Shown: positions 5,606 to 11,825 of the stretch, piece by piece
Layout of the letters: every line of letters begins with the position of its first letter
How positions within the stretch are numbered: the stretch's first letter is position 1
Assembly: GCA_947589205.1 (NCBI GenBank)
Contig: CANQCJ010000049.1
Span: forward strand, 1-12,392
Length of the DNA: 12,392 nt
From: an uncultured Ruminococcus sp.
GTDB lineage: Bacteria; Bacillota; Clostridia; Oscillospirales; Ruminococcaceae
Direction of reading: 5' to 3'
Made by a program: the position numbers and the translations under genes
Notes under the pieces: generated by a model
Told to the model about the DNA's origin: nothing
The model's input: the letters and a program-made list of their open reading frames with translations, nothing else
Database searches by the model: none

Positions 5606-7081
5606 TCATACATTTTTAGGATCGAAAACAGAGTAGGTATCTTTTCCCATCTTCTTAGCCTTATAAAGCGCGGTATCCGCGTTGGTGTAGAGCGACTGGA
5701 AGAATCTTGACGAATCGGCTGTCGAAGCCGCGCCTATGCTTACCGATACCTTGTATTTTTCATCATCGTCGGCGTAATCGTTTCTGAACGCCCGGCAGAT
5801 CTTGTCGCAGCTTGTGCTCATAAATTCCCTGCCGTCAACGTTAGCGGGTATGCGCAGGAATACGCAGAATTCGTCTCCGCCGAGCCGTCCGAGGATCGCC
5901 GGATCGCCGAACAGCGACCGCAGTATCTCTCCGACCTTTGTCAGCACCTTATCGCCCGCCGCATGACCGAGATTGTCGTTAAGCCTCTTGAAATCGTCGA
6001 TATCCATAAGCAGGGCGCAGAAATTCTGAGCCGAGGGAGCGGCGTCGAGCTTGTCGGCGACGATATCCTCGAAGGATTTTTTATTGAGCAGCGAGGTGAG
6101 CTGATCGGTGCTTGCCTTTTTAGACAGCGAGCTTACGATAGCGTTTACCGGGTTTGAGATCTTTCTTGAAAGCAGCGCGCTGATTATAAATGCGAGAACG
6201 CAGGCGATGACCGCTACGAGCGTCACATAGAAGCGCACCTCGTTTTTCTCTTTAAGGATTATCTCGGTCGGCACCGAGCAGATAACTCTCCATTCGTCTC
6301 CGCAGCTGTTTACCGTAACGAGATATTGGTCGTCCAAAATAGCCGCCGAATGATTGTCCTTTATGCGCGAGCTTATCGCATCGGGAAGCGCCGCGCCTTT
6401 TTCGTCGTCTTTGGCGGACGAATAGATTATCGAATTGTTCGAGTCGGTAAGTCTTACGGTTATATCCTCGATACCGCCGGGGTGCTCAAAGACCTTCGCA
6501 AGCTCTGTCGTATAGAAAGAAATAACGAGCACCGCGCCGTCGTTTATTCTTTTCACATAGTAAATGCGCTTGAAATCGTTGTTGTATCCCGCCGCCCAGC
6601 CGTCAGCCGTCCTTGCGCGGTTTATCATGGCGGAAAGATCATCGTAGAGCTTATCGGCGAAGAGATCCTTCGTGCCGTTTGAGATCTTGCCCACGGTATG
6701 GTTATTGGTGTAAACGATGCCGAAATCGACAAAGTTTTCCATTATGCAAAGCTCATAAAGCTCATCGGATATCTTGTTTTCGGTGTCTATCGCCTCATAG
6801 CTTTCGGCGGTCTCGTCGGAAGCGACATATGTATATACCTCTTTATCGGAAAAAACGAGCGTGCCGTCCTTTTCGAGCCTTTCAAGATAGCTGTCCATAT
6901 TGAGCTTCATCTGAACGTTGAGCGCAGCCGTCATTGAGCTTACCTTATTTTTAAGCACCTCGTCGGTCTTGTTCATGACAAGCGTGCAGACGATAACGAT
7001 AATAGCGATAAAAACGGCAGTGAATCCTAAAGTCATAGTCACGCTGAAACGCGCGCCGGTATTCTGTTTTTTCTGTCTCAA
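5606..7081 (-). CDS. Membrane-bound diguanylate cyclase with extracellular sensor domain
   Basis: A 491-residue protein read from a TTG start at 7081 (RQKKQNTG follows), preceded by GGGCGG 7 bases upstream; the frame is open to an ATG at 7135, which lies within a few bases of the expected transcript start. Order: membrane helix about 13-36, extracytoplasmic sensor about 37-283 of the Cache-like kind, membrane helix about 285-305, short linker, then a GGDEF domain about 325-487. The active loop GGDEF is residues 401-405, and D-Q-L-T-S-L-L-N plus MDIDDFKRLNDNLGHAAGD are intact, so the enzyme should make c-di-GMP from two GTP. The inhibitory I-site RxxD, normally five residues before GGDEF, is absent (GDPA there), which suggests no product inhibition. 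It has its own consensus promoter and is followed by the binding lipoprotein, a possible ligand partner. Confidence 0.93.
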   Translation of the reverse strand: MRQKKQNTGARFSVTMTLGFTAVFIAIIVIVCTLVMNKTDEVLKNKVSSMTAALNVQMKLNMDSYLERLEKDGTLVFSDKEVYTYVASDETAESYEAIDTENKISDELYELCIMENFVDFGIVYTNNHTVGKISNGTKDLFADKLYDDLSAMINRARTADGWAAGYNNDFKRIYYVKRINDGAVLVISFYTTELAKVFEHPGGIEDITVRLTDSNNSIIYSSAKDDEKGAALPDAISSRIKDNHSAAILDDQYLVTVNSCGDEWRVICSVPTEIILKEKNEVRFYVTLVAVIACVLAFIISALLSRKISNPVNAIVSSLSKKASTDQLTSLLNKKSFEDIVADKLDAAPSAQNFCALLMDIDDFKRLNDNLGHAAGDKVLTKVGEILRSLFGDPAILGRLGGDEFCVFLRIPANVDGREFMSTSCDKICRAFRNDYADDDEKYKVSVSIGAASTADSSRFFQSLYTNADTALYKAKKMGKDTYSVFDPKNV

Positions 7082-7123
7082 GGTATCACCGCCCTTCAAA
7101 AATTTCAAAAATCGAACACATAA

Positions 7124-7152
7124 ATTATAGCACATCTTTTTTTATTTGTCAA
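7124..7152 (-). promoter_or_regulatory. Consensus promoter of the cyclase/binding-protein unit
   Basis: On the minus strand, a perfect TTGACA (7152-7147), a 17-base spacer and a perfect TATAAT (7129-7124). A very A/T-rich stretch (7153-7180) just upstream could act as an UP element. The transcript start would be near 7117, about 36 nt before the TTG codon. Confidence 0.92.
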
Positions 7153-7173
7153 TAATTTTTTTGAAAAAATTTC

Positions 7174-7207
7174 AAAAAAATCGGCGGCAGCTCGCTTCAG
7201 CTGCCGC
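7174..7207 (-). terminator. Intrinsic terminator of the membrane-protein gene
   Basis: GCGGCAGC (7184-7191) and GCTGCCGC (7200-7207) are perfect 8-bp arms around an 8-base loop. On the minus strand CGA and then seven T residues follow (complement of A 7174-7180). It starts 9 bp after the stop codon of the 288-aa gene and separates it from the cyclase promoter. Confidence 0.88.
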
Positions 7208-7216
7208 GGCGCTGCC

Positions 7217-8083
7217 TTAGTAATTTATTCCGAACACCTGCATATGCTGCGCACCGAGAGCGTTGACCTCGCCCCAAATACATATTGCCGTTTCGTCAAA
7301 TTCCTCCGGCGGACGGTATTCGTCGTCGTTCATATCGCCGGGAGCGTTGAAAATATCATAGTCAAGCTCCGATACGTCTTGAAACGTTATCCTGCAAAGC
7401 TCAACGCCGATATTTTCCGCAAGGTCGTAAATATCGCACTGCCCGGTCTTGCCGTTTTTTAATCTTCCGTAATCTATCGCTTTGAGCTTAGAATAAAGCG
7501 TTTCATCGCAGCAGATGATAGTGTAGGAAATATAGCTGCTAAAATCGTTTTTATACTCTGCGGTTATTTCTTCGTTGAGTGTCCGCATTATCTTGTCAAT
7601 ATTTTCGGCGGACTCGTTTTTTGTTACTATAACTATCCCGGTCGTGCCGAGCGGGTTGGGCTTGATGAAGTGTTCGGCTTCAAGATCTTGTTCCGCGCCT
7701 GCGATGCAGTCCTCCACCGCCTGCGCGGCTTTGTTTTCCTGCTCTCTCTGCCTGAGAGCATTGACATAGCTCATATAATTCTCGTCGTCCTCCGGCTTGA
7801 ACCTGCCGAAAAGACCGGTCTCTTTAAATTCCTGATAAAACCTTATCCCGCTTTCTTCATCGAGCAGCTCATAGTAAAAATTTCCGTGGTCGAACAGAAA
7901 GCCGCCGGTATACCCGCTGTCGAGCACCACCGCGTCGGGATATTTTTCGCGGATATATTTTTCCGGAAAAGTCTCGTTGTATCTGTCCGTCACCGCCGAG
8001 CCTATCATGTAAATAACTATCAGCGACACCAAAAGCAAAATAAACCCGATAAAAATTTTCCCTATAATTTTCAAAGCCTTCAT
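7217..8083 (-). CDS. Membrane-anchored hypothetical protein, 288 aa
   Basis: I do not recognise this protein. The start chosen is ATG 8083 (MKALKIIGK), with GGATAGG just upstream; the frame is open to 8182, but that part covers the promoter. A basic N-terminus and one hydrophobic helix (about residues 8-29) with no obvious cleavage site suggest a signal anchor with the rest outside the membrane. The exterior part is acidic, with a charged stretch around 90-145 (RQREQENKAAQAVEDCIAG), an alternating hydrophobic strand TTGIVIVTK, and an acidic C-terminus (DMNDDEYRPPEEFDE). Four cysteines sit in the second half, two adjacent (ICCDE). It is a single-gene unit with its own promoter and terminator. 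Its promoter lies close to the operator cluster of the divergent TetR operon, so shared control is possible. Confidence 0.8.
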   Translation of the reverse strand: MKALKIIGKIFIGFILLLVSLIVIYMIGSAVTDRYNETFPEKYIREKYPDAVVLDSGYTGGFLFDHGNFYYELLDEESGIRFYQEFKETGLFGRFKPEDDENYMSYVNALRQREQENKAAQAVEDCIAGAEQDLEAEHFIKPNPLGTTGIVIVTKNESAENIDKIMRTLNEEITAEYKNDFSSYISYTIICCDETLYSKLKAIDYGRLKNGKTGQCDIYDLAENIGVELCRITFQDVSELDYDIFNAPGDMNDDEYRPPEEFDETAICIWGEVNALGAQHMQVFGINY

Positions 8084-8117
8084 GCCTATCCGCGTCCTTT
8101 CCGTTTGCTGTGATTTA

Positions 8118-8146
8118 ATTTTACCACATATAATATATCTTTGCAA
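8118..8146 (-). promoter_or_regulatory. Promoter of the 288-aa membrane-protein gene
   Basis: On the minus strand, TTGCAA (8146-8141), a 17-base spacer and TAAAAT (8123-8118). It is weaker than the other promoters here. A TGACAAA half-site (8149-8160) begins 2 bp upstream of the -35 box, so a bound regulator could affect it. Confidence 0.65.
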
Positions 8147-8148
8147 GA

Positions 8149-8181
8149 TGTCGTTTGTCATTTTTTGAGTGACAAATGTCA
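8149..8181. promoter_or_regulatory. Paired TGACA/TGTCA elements near the divergent minus-strand promoter
   Basis: TGACAAATGTCA (8170-8181) is a perfect palindrome. TGTCGTTTGTCA (8149-8160) shares its TTTGTCA half, so the two form an imperfect inverted repeat with 9 bases between. Both resemble the operators at 8294-8306 and 8330-8342 but have two bases rather than three between half-sites. They sit just upstream of the -35 box of the membrane-protein gene. Confidence 0.6.
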
Positions 8182-8194
8182 TTTAGATGTTAGA

Positions 8195-8255
8195 GTCTGA
8201 GCTGCGCTCAGACCGTAAGAGGTAAGAGGTTAAATCAGAGGTTAGAAGAAGTTAG
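8195..8255. repeat. Short hairpin followed by AGAGGTTA-type purine-rich repeats
   Basis: GTCTGAGC (8195-8202) and GCTCAGAC (8206-8213) are perfect arms around TGC. Copies of TAAGAGG, then AGAGGTTA twice, then AGAAGTTAG follow. No coding frame or T-run is present, so it is neither a gene nor a terminator. It may be a slippage-prone intergenic repeat or the remnant of a small repeat element. Confidence 0.6.
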
Positions 8256-8292
8256 TTTATTGTGAAACTTTGATGAAATATTTTAAATAGTG

Positions 8293-8321
8293 TTGACATC
8301 ATGTCAGAATGGTGGTATACT
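8293..8321 (+). promoter_or_regulatory. Promoter of the TetR operon
   Basis: A perfect TTGACA (8293-8298), a 17-base spacer and TATACT (8316-8321). Transcription should begin near 8328. The -35 box is inside one operator palindrome, and a second operator covers the start region. Confidence 0.88.
8294..8306. promoter_or_regulatory. Operator palindrome over the -35 box of the TetR operon
   Basis: TGACATCATGTCA is a perfect palindrome with a central C. It overlaps the -35 hexamer, so a bound repressor would block RNA polymerase. The TetR protein encoded just downstream is the obvious candidate to bind it. Confidence 0.75.
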
Positions 8322-8329
8322 GTTTATAG

Positions 8330-8342
8330 TGACATTGTGTCA
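8330..8342. promoter_or_regulatory. Second operator palindrome at the transcript start of the TetR operon
   Basis: TGACATTGTGTCA has the same TGACA-N3-TGTCA layout as the site at 8294-8306. The centres are 36 bp apart, and this site lies just downstream of the -10 box. The pair flanking one promoter suggests autorepression. Confidence 0.75.
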
Positions 8343-8371
8343 GATCTTAGAATTTATAGGAGAAATAAAAA

Positions 8372-8995
8372 ATGCCTAAGGGTTCACCGGAGCTTACGAA
8401 TGCTCGCAGGGAGGAAATAATCAACGCCTGCGAGAAGCTGTACCGTTTTAAGAGCTTCAAGGAAATAACGCTTAAAGATATAAGTCAGGAAACAAGCTTT
8501 ACCCGCACGTCTATATACAACTATTTTCAGACCAAAGAAGAAATTTTTCTTGCGCTTTTACAGCGCGAATATGAGCTTTGGAACGTTGAGCTGAACGAAA
8601 TAATGAGCAAATTTTCCGCGCTTACAAAAAATGAATTTGCCGACAAACTGGCGCGTTCGCTCGAAAACCGCGCTCAGCTTTTAAAGCTTATGTCGATGAA
8701 CCATTACGATATGGAAACCGGCAGCCGCCCCGAACGGCTTGCGGAATTTAAGGTCGCTTACGGAAATTCCTTAAAAACCGTCATGCACTGTTTGGAGAGG
8801 TATTTTCCGGATATGTCTATCGCTGAAAAGCAGCAGTTTCTCTACACCTTTTTCCCGTTCATGTTCGGGATCTATCCGTACACCTATGTGACGGAAAAAC
8901 AGCGGACGGCTATGGAACAGGCGGGAGTAAATTATGCGTTTATGTCGATCTACGAGCTCACTTATAACTGCGCGAGAATGCTATTGGGAGAATAA
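8372..8995 (+). CDS. TetR/AcrR-family transcriptional regulator
   Basis: A 207-residue protein of normal TetR length. The N-terminal helix-turn-helix covers about residues 13-58, with ITLKDISQETSFTRTSIYNY forming the turn and recognition helix and YFQTKEEIF the typical helix after it. The C-terminal two thirds is a helical ligand/dimer domain rich in aromatics (TFFPFMFGIYPYTY) that fits a hydrophobic pocket; the ligand is unknown. Start ATG 8372 has GGAG 9 bases upstream. It is the first gene of the operon, 12 bp ahead of the aldo/keto reductase. Two TGACA-N3-TGTCA palindromes flank its promoter, so autorepression is likely. In the family such proteins leave DNA when a small ligand binds, which would induce the three downstream enzymes together. 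Confidence 0.94.
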   Translation: MPKGSPELTNARREEIINACEKLYRFKSFKEITLKDISQETSFTRTSIYNYFQTKEEIFLALLQREYELWNVELNEIMSKFSALTKNEFADKLARSLENRAQLLKLMSMNHYDMETGSRPERLAEFKVAYGNSLKTVMHCLERYFPDMSIAEKQQFLYTFFPFMFGIYPYTYVTEKQRTAMEQAGVNYAFMSIYELTYNCARMLLGE

Positions 8996-9007
8996 GGAGG
9001 TAATGTC

Positions 9008-10018
9008 ATGAATTATACAAAATTAGGCAGTTCGGATCTGAACGTTTCCCGTATCTGCATGGGCTGCATGGGTTTCGGAAATGCCCTGACGGGTCAGCAC
9101 AGCTGGACTTTGGGTGAAAGCGAGACAAGGGAAATCATCAAGCACGGGCTTGAACTTGGGATAAATTTTTACGATACCGCTATCGCCTATCAGAACGGCA
9201 CAAGCGAACAGTTTGTGGGAAAAGCTCTGCGGGATTTTGCAAAGCGTGATGATTACGTTATCGCAACGAAATTCACCCCCAGAACGCAGGAGGAAATTGA
9301 CGCAAATATAAGCGGTCAGCGGCATATTGAAAATTATCTCGACCGCAGTCTGAAAAATTTAGGGCTTGACTATGTTGACCTGTACATCTATCATATGTGG
9401 GACTACCACACGCCTATAGAGGAGATAATGGAGGGTCTGCACAATGCTGTTAAGGCAGGAAAAGCGCGGTATATCGGCATTTCAAATTGTTTTGCATGGC
9501 AGCTTGCAAAGGCGAATTTCTTCGCGCGTGAAAACGGTCTGACGGAGTTTATTTCCGTACAGGGGCATTACAATCTCATCTTCCGCGAGGAGGAACGTGA
9601 GATGTCGCCTTTCTGCAAAGATCAGAACATCGCGCTTACGCCCTACAGCGCACTTGCGGGCGGACGGCTTTCAAAACGTCAAGGAGAAACCTCAAAGCGG
9701 CTTGCGGAGGATTCATATGCAAAATTCAAGTATGACGCGACCGCCGAAGCGGACGGAAAAATTATTCGCCGTGTGGAGGAAATTGCTGATAAAAGAAATG
9801 CTTCCATGACGGAAATTTCCCTTGCGTGGCTGCTGACAAAGGTTGCTTCACCCGTGGTAGGCGCGACAAAATTTTCCCACGTTGACGGCGCGGTAAAAGC
9901 GGTTGACATCGAGCTTACGCCCGATGAGATAGAATATCTTGAAGAGCTGTATGTGCCTCACGGGCTTGTCGGCGTTATGGCACAGAACGGCAAACAAAAA
10001 GCAGGAAATGTTGTATAA
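9008..10018 (+). CDS. Aldo/keto reductase
   Basis: A 336-residue cytoplasmic NAD(P)H-dependent reductase of the (beta/alpha)8 aldo/keto reductase family, full length. The catalytic tetrad is visible: D56 in NFYDTAIAY, Y61, K88 in YVIATKF and H129 in DLYIYHMWD. Nearer the C-terminus GISNCFAWQLAKA and PVVGATKF supply the usual barrel strand and cofactor phosphate region. Members reduce aldehydes or ketones to alcohols; the substrate here cannot be told. Start ATG 9008 has AGGAGG 7 bases upstream, and the gene follows the TetR gene by 12 bp and precedes the decarboxylase/cupin gene by 21 bp. Its place behind an autorepressed TetR gene fits inducible removal of a reactive carbonyl compound, which is inference. 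Confidence 0.95.
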   Translation: MNYTKLGSSDLNVSRICMGCMGFGNALTGQHSWTLGESETREIIKHGLELGINFYDTAIAYQNGTSEQFVGKALRDFAKRDDYVIATKFTPRTQEEIDANISGQRHIENYLDRSLKNLGLDYVDLYIYHMWDYHTPIEEIMEGLHNAVKAGKARYIGISNCFAWQLAKANFFARENGLTEFISVQGHYNLIFREEEREMSPFCKDQNIALTPYSALAGGRLSKRQGETSKRLAEDSYAKFKYDATAEADGKIIRRVEEIADKRNASMTEISLAWLLTKVASPVVGATKFSHVDGAVKAVDIELTPDEIEYLEELYVPHGLVGVMAQNGKQKAGNVV

Positions 10019-10039
10019 TTTTTTAAGGAGGAATTTTTT

Positions 10040-10789
10040 ATGGAAAAAATCACACAGACAGCAGGCAGAGATCAGCTCGGAGGCTTTGCGCCCGACTTTG
10101 CGCATTTTAACGATGATGTGCTTTTCGGCGAAAATTGGAACAATACGGATATCGACCTGAAAACGCGCTGCATAATTACGGTAGTCGCACTGATGAGCTC
10201 GGGCATTACCGACACATCGCTCATCTATCATCTTGAAAACGCAAAGGCACACGGCGTTACACGCGCGGAAATTGCGGCGATAGTTACCCATGTCGGATTT
10301 TACGTAGGCTGGCCTAAGGCTTGGGCGGTTTTCCGTTTGGCTAAGGACGTCTGGAAGGACGAGGAGCTTACCGACAAGGACAAATTTCAGAACAGTATAC
10401 TGTTCCCGATAGGCGCGCCGAACGACGGCTTTGCGCAGTATTTTTCCGGACAGAGCTATCTTGCTCCTGTTTCAAAAGAGCAGGTCGGCATTTTCAACGT
10501 GACCTTCGAGCCGGGCTGCCGCAACAATTGGCATATCCACAATGCCGACAAAGGCGGCGGTCAGATACTTATTTGTGTCGGCGGTCGCGGCTACTATCAG
10601 GAATGGGGCAAAGAAGCAATAGAAATGAAGCCCGGCGACTGCATTAATATCCCTGTGGGAGTAAAGCACTGGCACGGGGCTGCGCCGGATAGCTGGTTTT
10701 CTCATCTTGCAATTGAAGTTCCCGGTGAAAACGGTTCTAACGAGTGGCTGGAGCCGGTAAGCGACGAGGAGTACGGCAGCCTTAAATAA
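10040..10789 (+). CDS. Carboxymuconolactone decarboxylase-like/cupin fusion protein
   Basis: A 249-residue two-domain protein. Residues about 20-105 are a carboxymuconolactone-decarboxylase fold, with TRCIITVVALMSSG, YHLENAKAHGVTRAEIAAI and VGFYVGWPKAWAVF; there is no CxxC pair, so it is not an AhpD-type peroxidase. Residues about 145-230 are a cupin with HIH (H165, H167), Q175 where the motif usually has Glu, and PxG-x2-H (P205, G207, H210). Three His plus Gln could still bind a metal. Start ATG 10040 has GGAGG 7 bases upstream. It lies 21 bp after the aldo/keto reductase and 2 bp before the nitrilase-family gene. The reaction is unknown: fusions of this kind are usually annotated by domain only. 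A role with its operon partners in processing a small carbonyl or amide compound is inference. Confidence 0.9.
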   Translation: MEKITQTAGRDQLGGFAPDFAHFNDDVLFGENWNNTDIDLKTRCIITVVALMSSGITDTSLIYHLENAKAHGVTRAEIAAIVTHVGFYVGWPKAWAVFRLAKDVWKDEELTDKDKFQNSILFPIGAPNDGFAQYFSGQSYLAPVSKEQVGIFNVTFEPGCRNNWHIHNADKGGGQILICVGGRGYYQEWGKEAIEMKPGDCINIPVGVKHWHGAAPDSWFSHLAIEVPGENGSNEWLEPVSDEEYGSLK

Positions 10790-10791
10790 AA

Positions 10792-11640
10792 ATGAGTGAA
10801 CGAAACAAATTGAAAATAGCGCTGCTTCAATTGCTCCCCGAGAGCGGGCTTGAAAAGCAGCTTCAAAAGGGAAAAGCCGCCTGTGTAAAGGCTAAAAGCA
10901 TGGGCGCTGATATCGCGCTGTTTCCGGAAATGTGGAGCGACGGGTACTATCTGCCGCAGGACGGCGACGAGCTTGCGGCGTTGGCTGTCGGCAAGGACAG
11001 CGGTTTTGTCCGCGCGTTCGGGGAGCTTTCAAAAGAGCTTCAAATGGCGATAGGCATAACCCTTCTTGAAAAAAACGAACCGAGACCGCTTAATTCTTTG
11101 ATACTTTTTGACAGGCACGGAAAAGAACGCCTGCATTATTCAAAGGTACATACCTGTGCGTTTGATTTAGAAAAGGTATTGGAAAGCGGAGACGAGCTTT
11201 ATGTGACCGAGCTTGACATCGGCGGGGATATTGTAAAGGTCGGCGCGATGATATGCTTTGACAGGGAATTCCCCGAAAGCGCGCGGATACTTATGCTAAA
11301 GGGCGCGGAGGTCGTTTTAGCTCCCAACGCCTGTCCTATGGAGATAAACCGCCTGTCTGCGCTTCGCACAAGAGCTTATGAAAATATGCTTGCCGTTGCG
11401 ACCTGCAATTACCCCAAAGGACAGCCCGACTGCAACGGTCGGTCGACGGTATTTGACGGCGTGGCATGGCTTAACAATGAGCCGGGTGTGCGGGATATGT
11501 GTATCCTTGAAGCTCCCGAGGAGGAAGGGATATATTCAGCCGAGATAGATCTCGATATGCTTCGCGGATACCGCGAGCATGAGGTCATGGGGAACAAGTA
11601 CCGGCACCCCGAGAGGTACGGGATATTGACTAAGGCTTGA
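10792..11640 (+). CDS. Carbon-nitrogen hydrolase (nitrilase superfamily)
   Basis: A 282-residue protein of normal length for the superfamily. The catalytic triad is clear: E46 in LFPEMW, K118 in LHYSKVH and C155 in AMICFDREFPE. The later APNACPMEINRLSALRTRAY segment is the usual helix-loop after the active site. Members hydrolyse nitriles, amides or N-carbamoyl amines; the FPEMW and CFDREFPE wording resembles omega-amidase and N-carbamoyl-putrescine amidase relatives, but the substrate is not settled. Start ATG 10792 is 2 bp after the preceding stop codon, and no strong ribosome binding site stands close, so translation is probably coupled. It is the last gene of the TetR operon. No T-rich plus-strand terminator follows it. 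Confidence 0.93.
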   Translation: MSERNKLKIALLQLLPESGLEKQLQKGKAACVKAKSMGADIALFPEMWSDGYYLPQDGDELAALAVGKDSGFVRAFGELSKELQMAIGITLLEKNEPRPLNSLILFDRHGKERLHYSKVHTCAFDLEKVLESGDELYVTELDIGGDIVKVGAMICFDREFPESARILMLKGAEVVLAPNACPMEINRLSALRTRAYENMLAVATCNYPKGQPDCNGRSTVFDGVAWLNNEPGVRDMCILEAPEEEGIYSAEIDLDMLRGYREHEVMGNKYRHPERYGILTKA

Positions 11641-11652
11641 AATATTGGCAAT

Positions 11653-11681
11653 AAAAAACGCTCCCGATATATGGGAGCGTT
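11653..11681 (-). terminator. Minus-strand intrinsic terminator between nitrilase and recombinase genes
   Basis: AACGCTCCC (11657-11665) and GGGAGCGTT (11673-11681) are perfect 9-bp arms around 7 bases. On the minus strand the stem runs into six T residues (complement of A 11653-11658, partly within the stem). It would end transcripts from the promoter at 11762-11790 and any read-through from the recombinase. The plus side has no T-run. Confidence 0.85.
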
Positions 11682-11756
11682 AAGCTTTGTAACCCCTTAA
11701 CGAAAAAGATGATTCATAAAAAACCCCTTATTTCGCGCTATTTTACCAACCCTCTA
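11655..11756 (-). ncRNA. Predicted small transcript of about 100 nt, function unknown
   Basis: This is the span between an isolated consensus promoter (11762-11790) and the terminator at 11653-11681, both on the minus strand. It holds only a six-codon frame (ATG 11717 to TAA 11697, MNHLFR) with AAGGGG 7 bases upstream. AACCCCTTA occurs twice (11691-11699 and 11722-11730, as on the plus strand), once in that binding site and once at the mini-frame's stop. It matches no RNA family I know. Alternatives are a leader cut off from its gene or a chance promoter. Confidence 0.45.
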
Positions 11757-11761
11757 AAAAT

Positions 11762-11790
11762 ATTGTATCATTATTTCAACGCCATGTCAA
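11762..11790 (-). promoter_or_regulatory. Isolated consensus promoter facing left, away from the recombinase end
   Basis: On the minus strand, a perfect TTGACA (11790-11785), a 17-base spacer and TACAAT (11767-11762). The TGATACAATATTT context matches that of the glutamate synthase promoter. No gene of useful size follows before the terminator at 11653-11681. Confidence 0.8.
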
Positions 11791-11825
11791 GCCGGATATC
11801 ACCGAATTTTAAATTTTTTATATTG

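Noticed and set aside
5565..5609. Earlier start for the binding lipoprotein overlapping the cyclase stop (ATGA)
   Set aside because: It would place 15 extra residues before a good lipoprotein signal, and GGAGG serves the later ATG. Coupled translation remains possible but is not the best call.
4629..5636. 335-codon open frame on the plus strand
   Set aside because: It lies opposite the solute-binding lipoprotein, whose signal peptide, family motifs and terminator are clear; the plus frame has no domain and no ribosome binding site of note. It reflects codon bias.
7156..7180. A/T palindrome TTTTTTTGAAA / TTTCAAAAAAA as an operator
   Set aside because: It is explained by the terminator's T-run plus an A/T-rich region upstream of the cyclase promoter; homopolymer runs make such symmetry likely by chance.
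8214..8255. CRISPR-like array
   Set aside because: Repeat units are only 7-9 bases, imperfect and without regular spacers; no cas gene is near.
10040..10360. AhpD-type alkylhydroperoxide reductase
   Set aside because: The CxxC redox pair needed for that activity is missing; the domain has only one cysteine.
11657..11681. Hairpin as the terminator of the plus-strand TetR operon
   Set aside because: After the stem the plus strand reads AAGCTTTG with no T-run, while the minus strand runs into six T residues. It serves minus-strand transcription.
11691..11730. Two AACCCCTTA copies as attachment-site repeats of the element
   Set aside because: They are 31 bp apart on the same side of the recombinase, so they cannot flank an element; one forms the ribosome binding site of the mini-frame.
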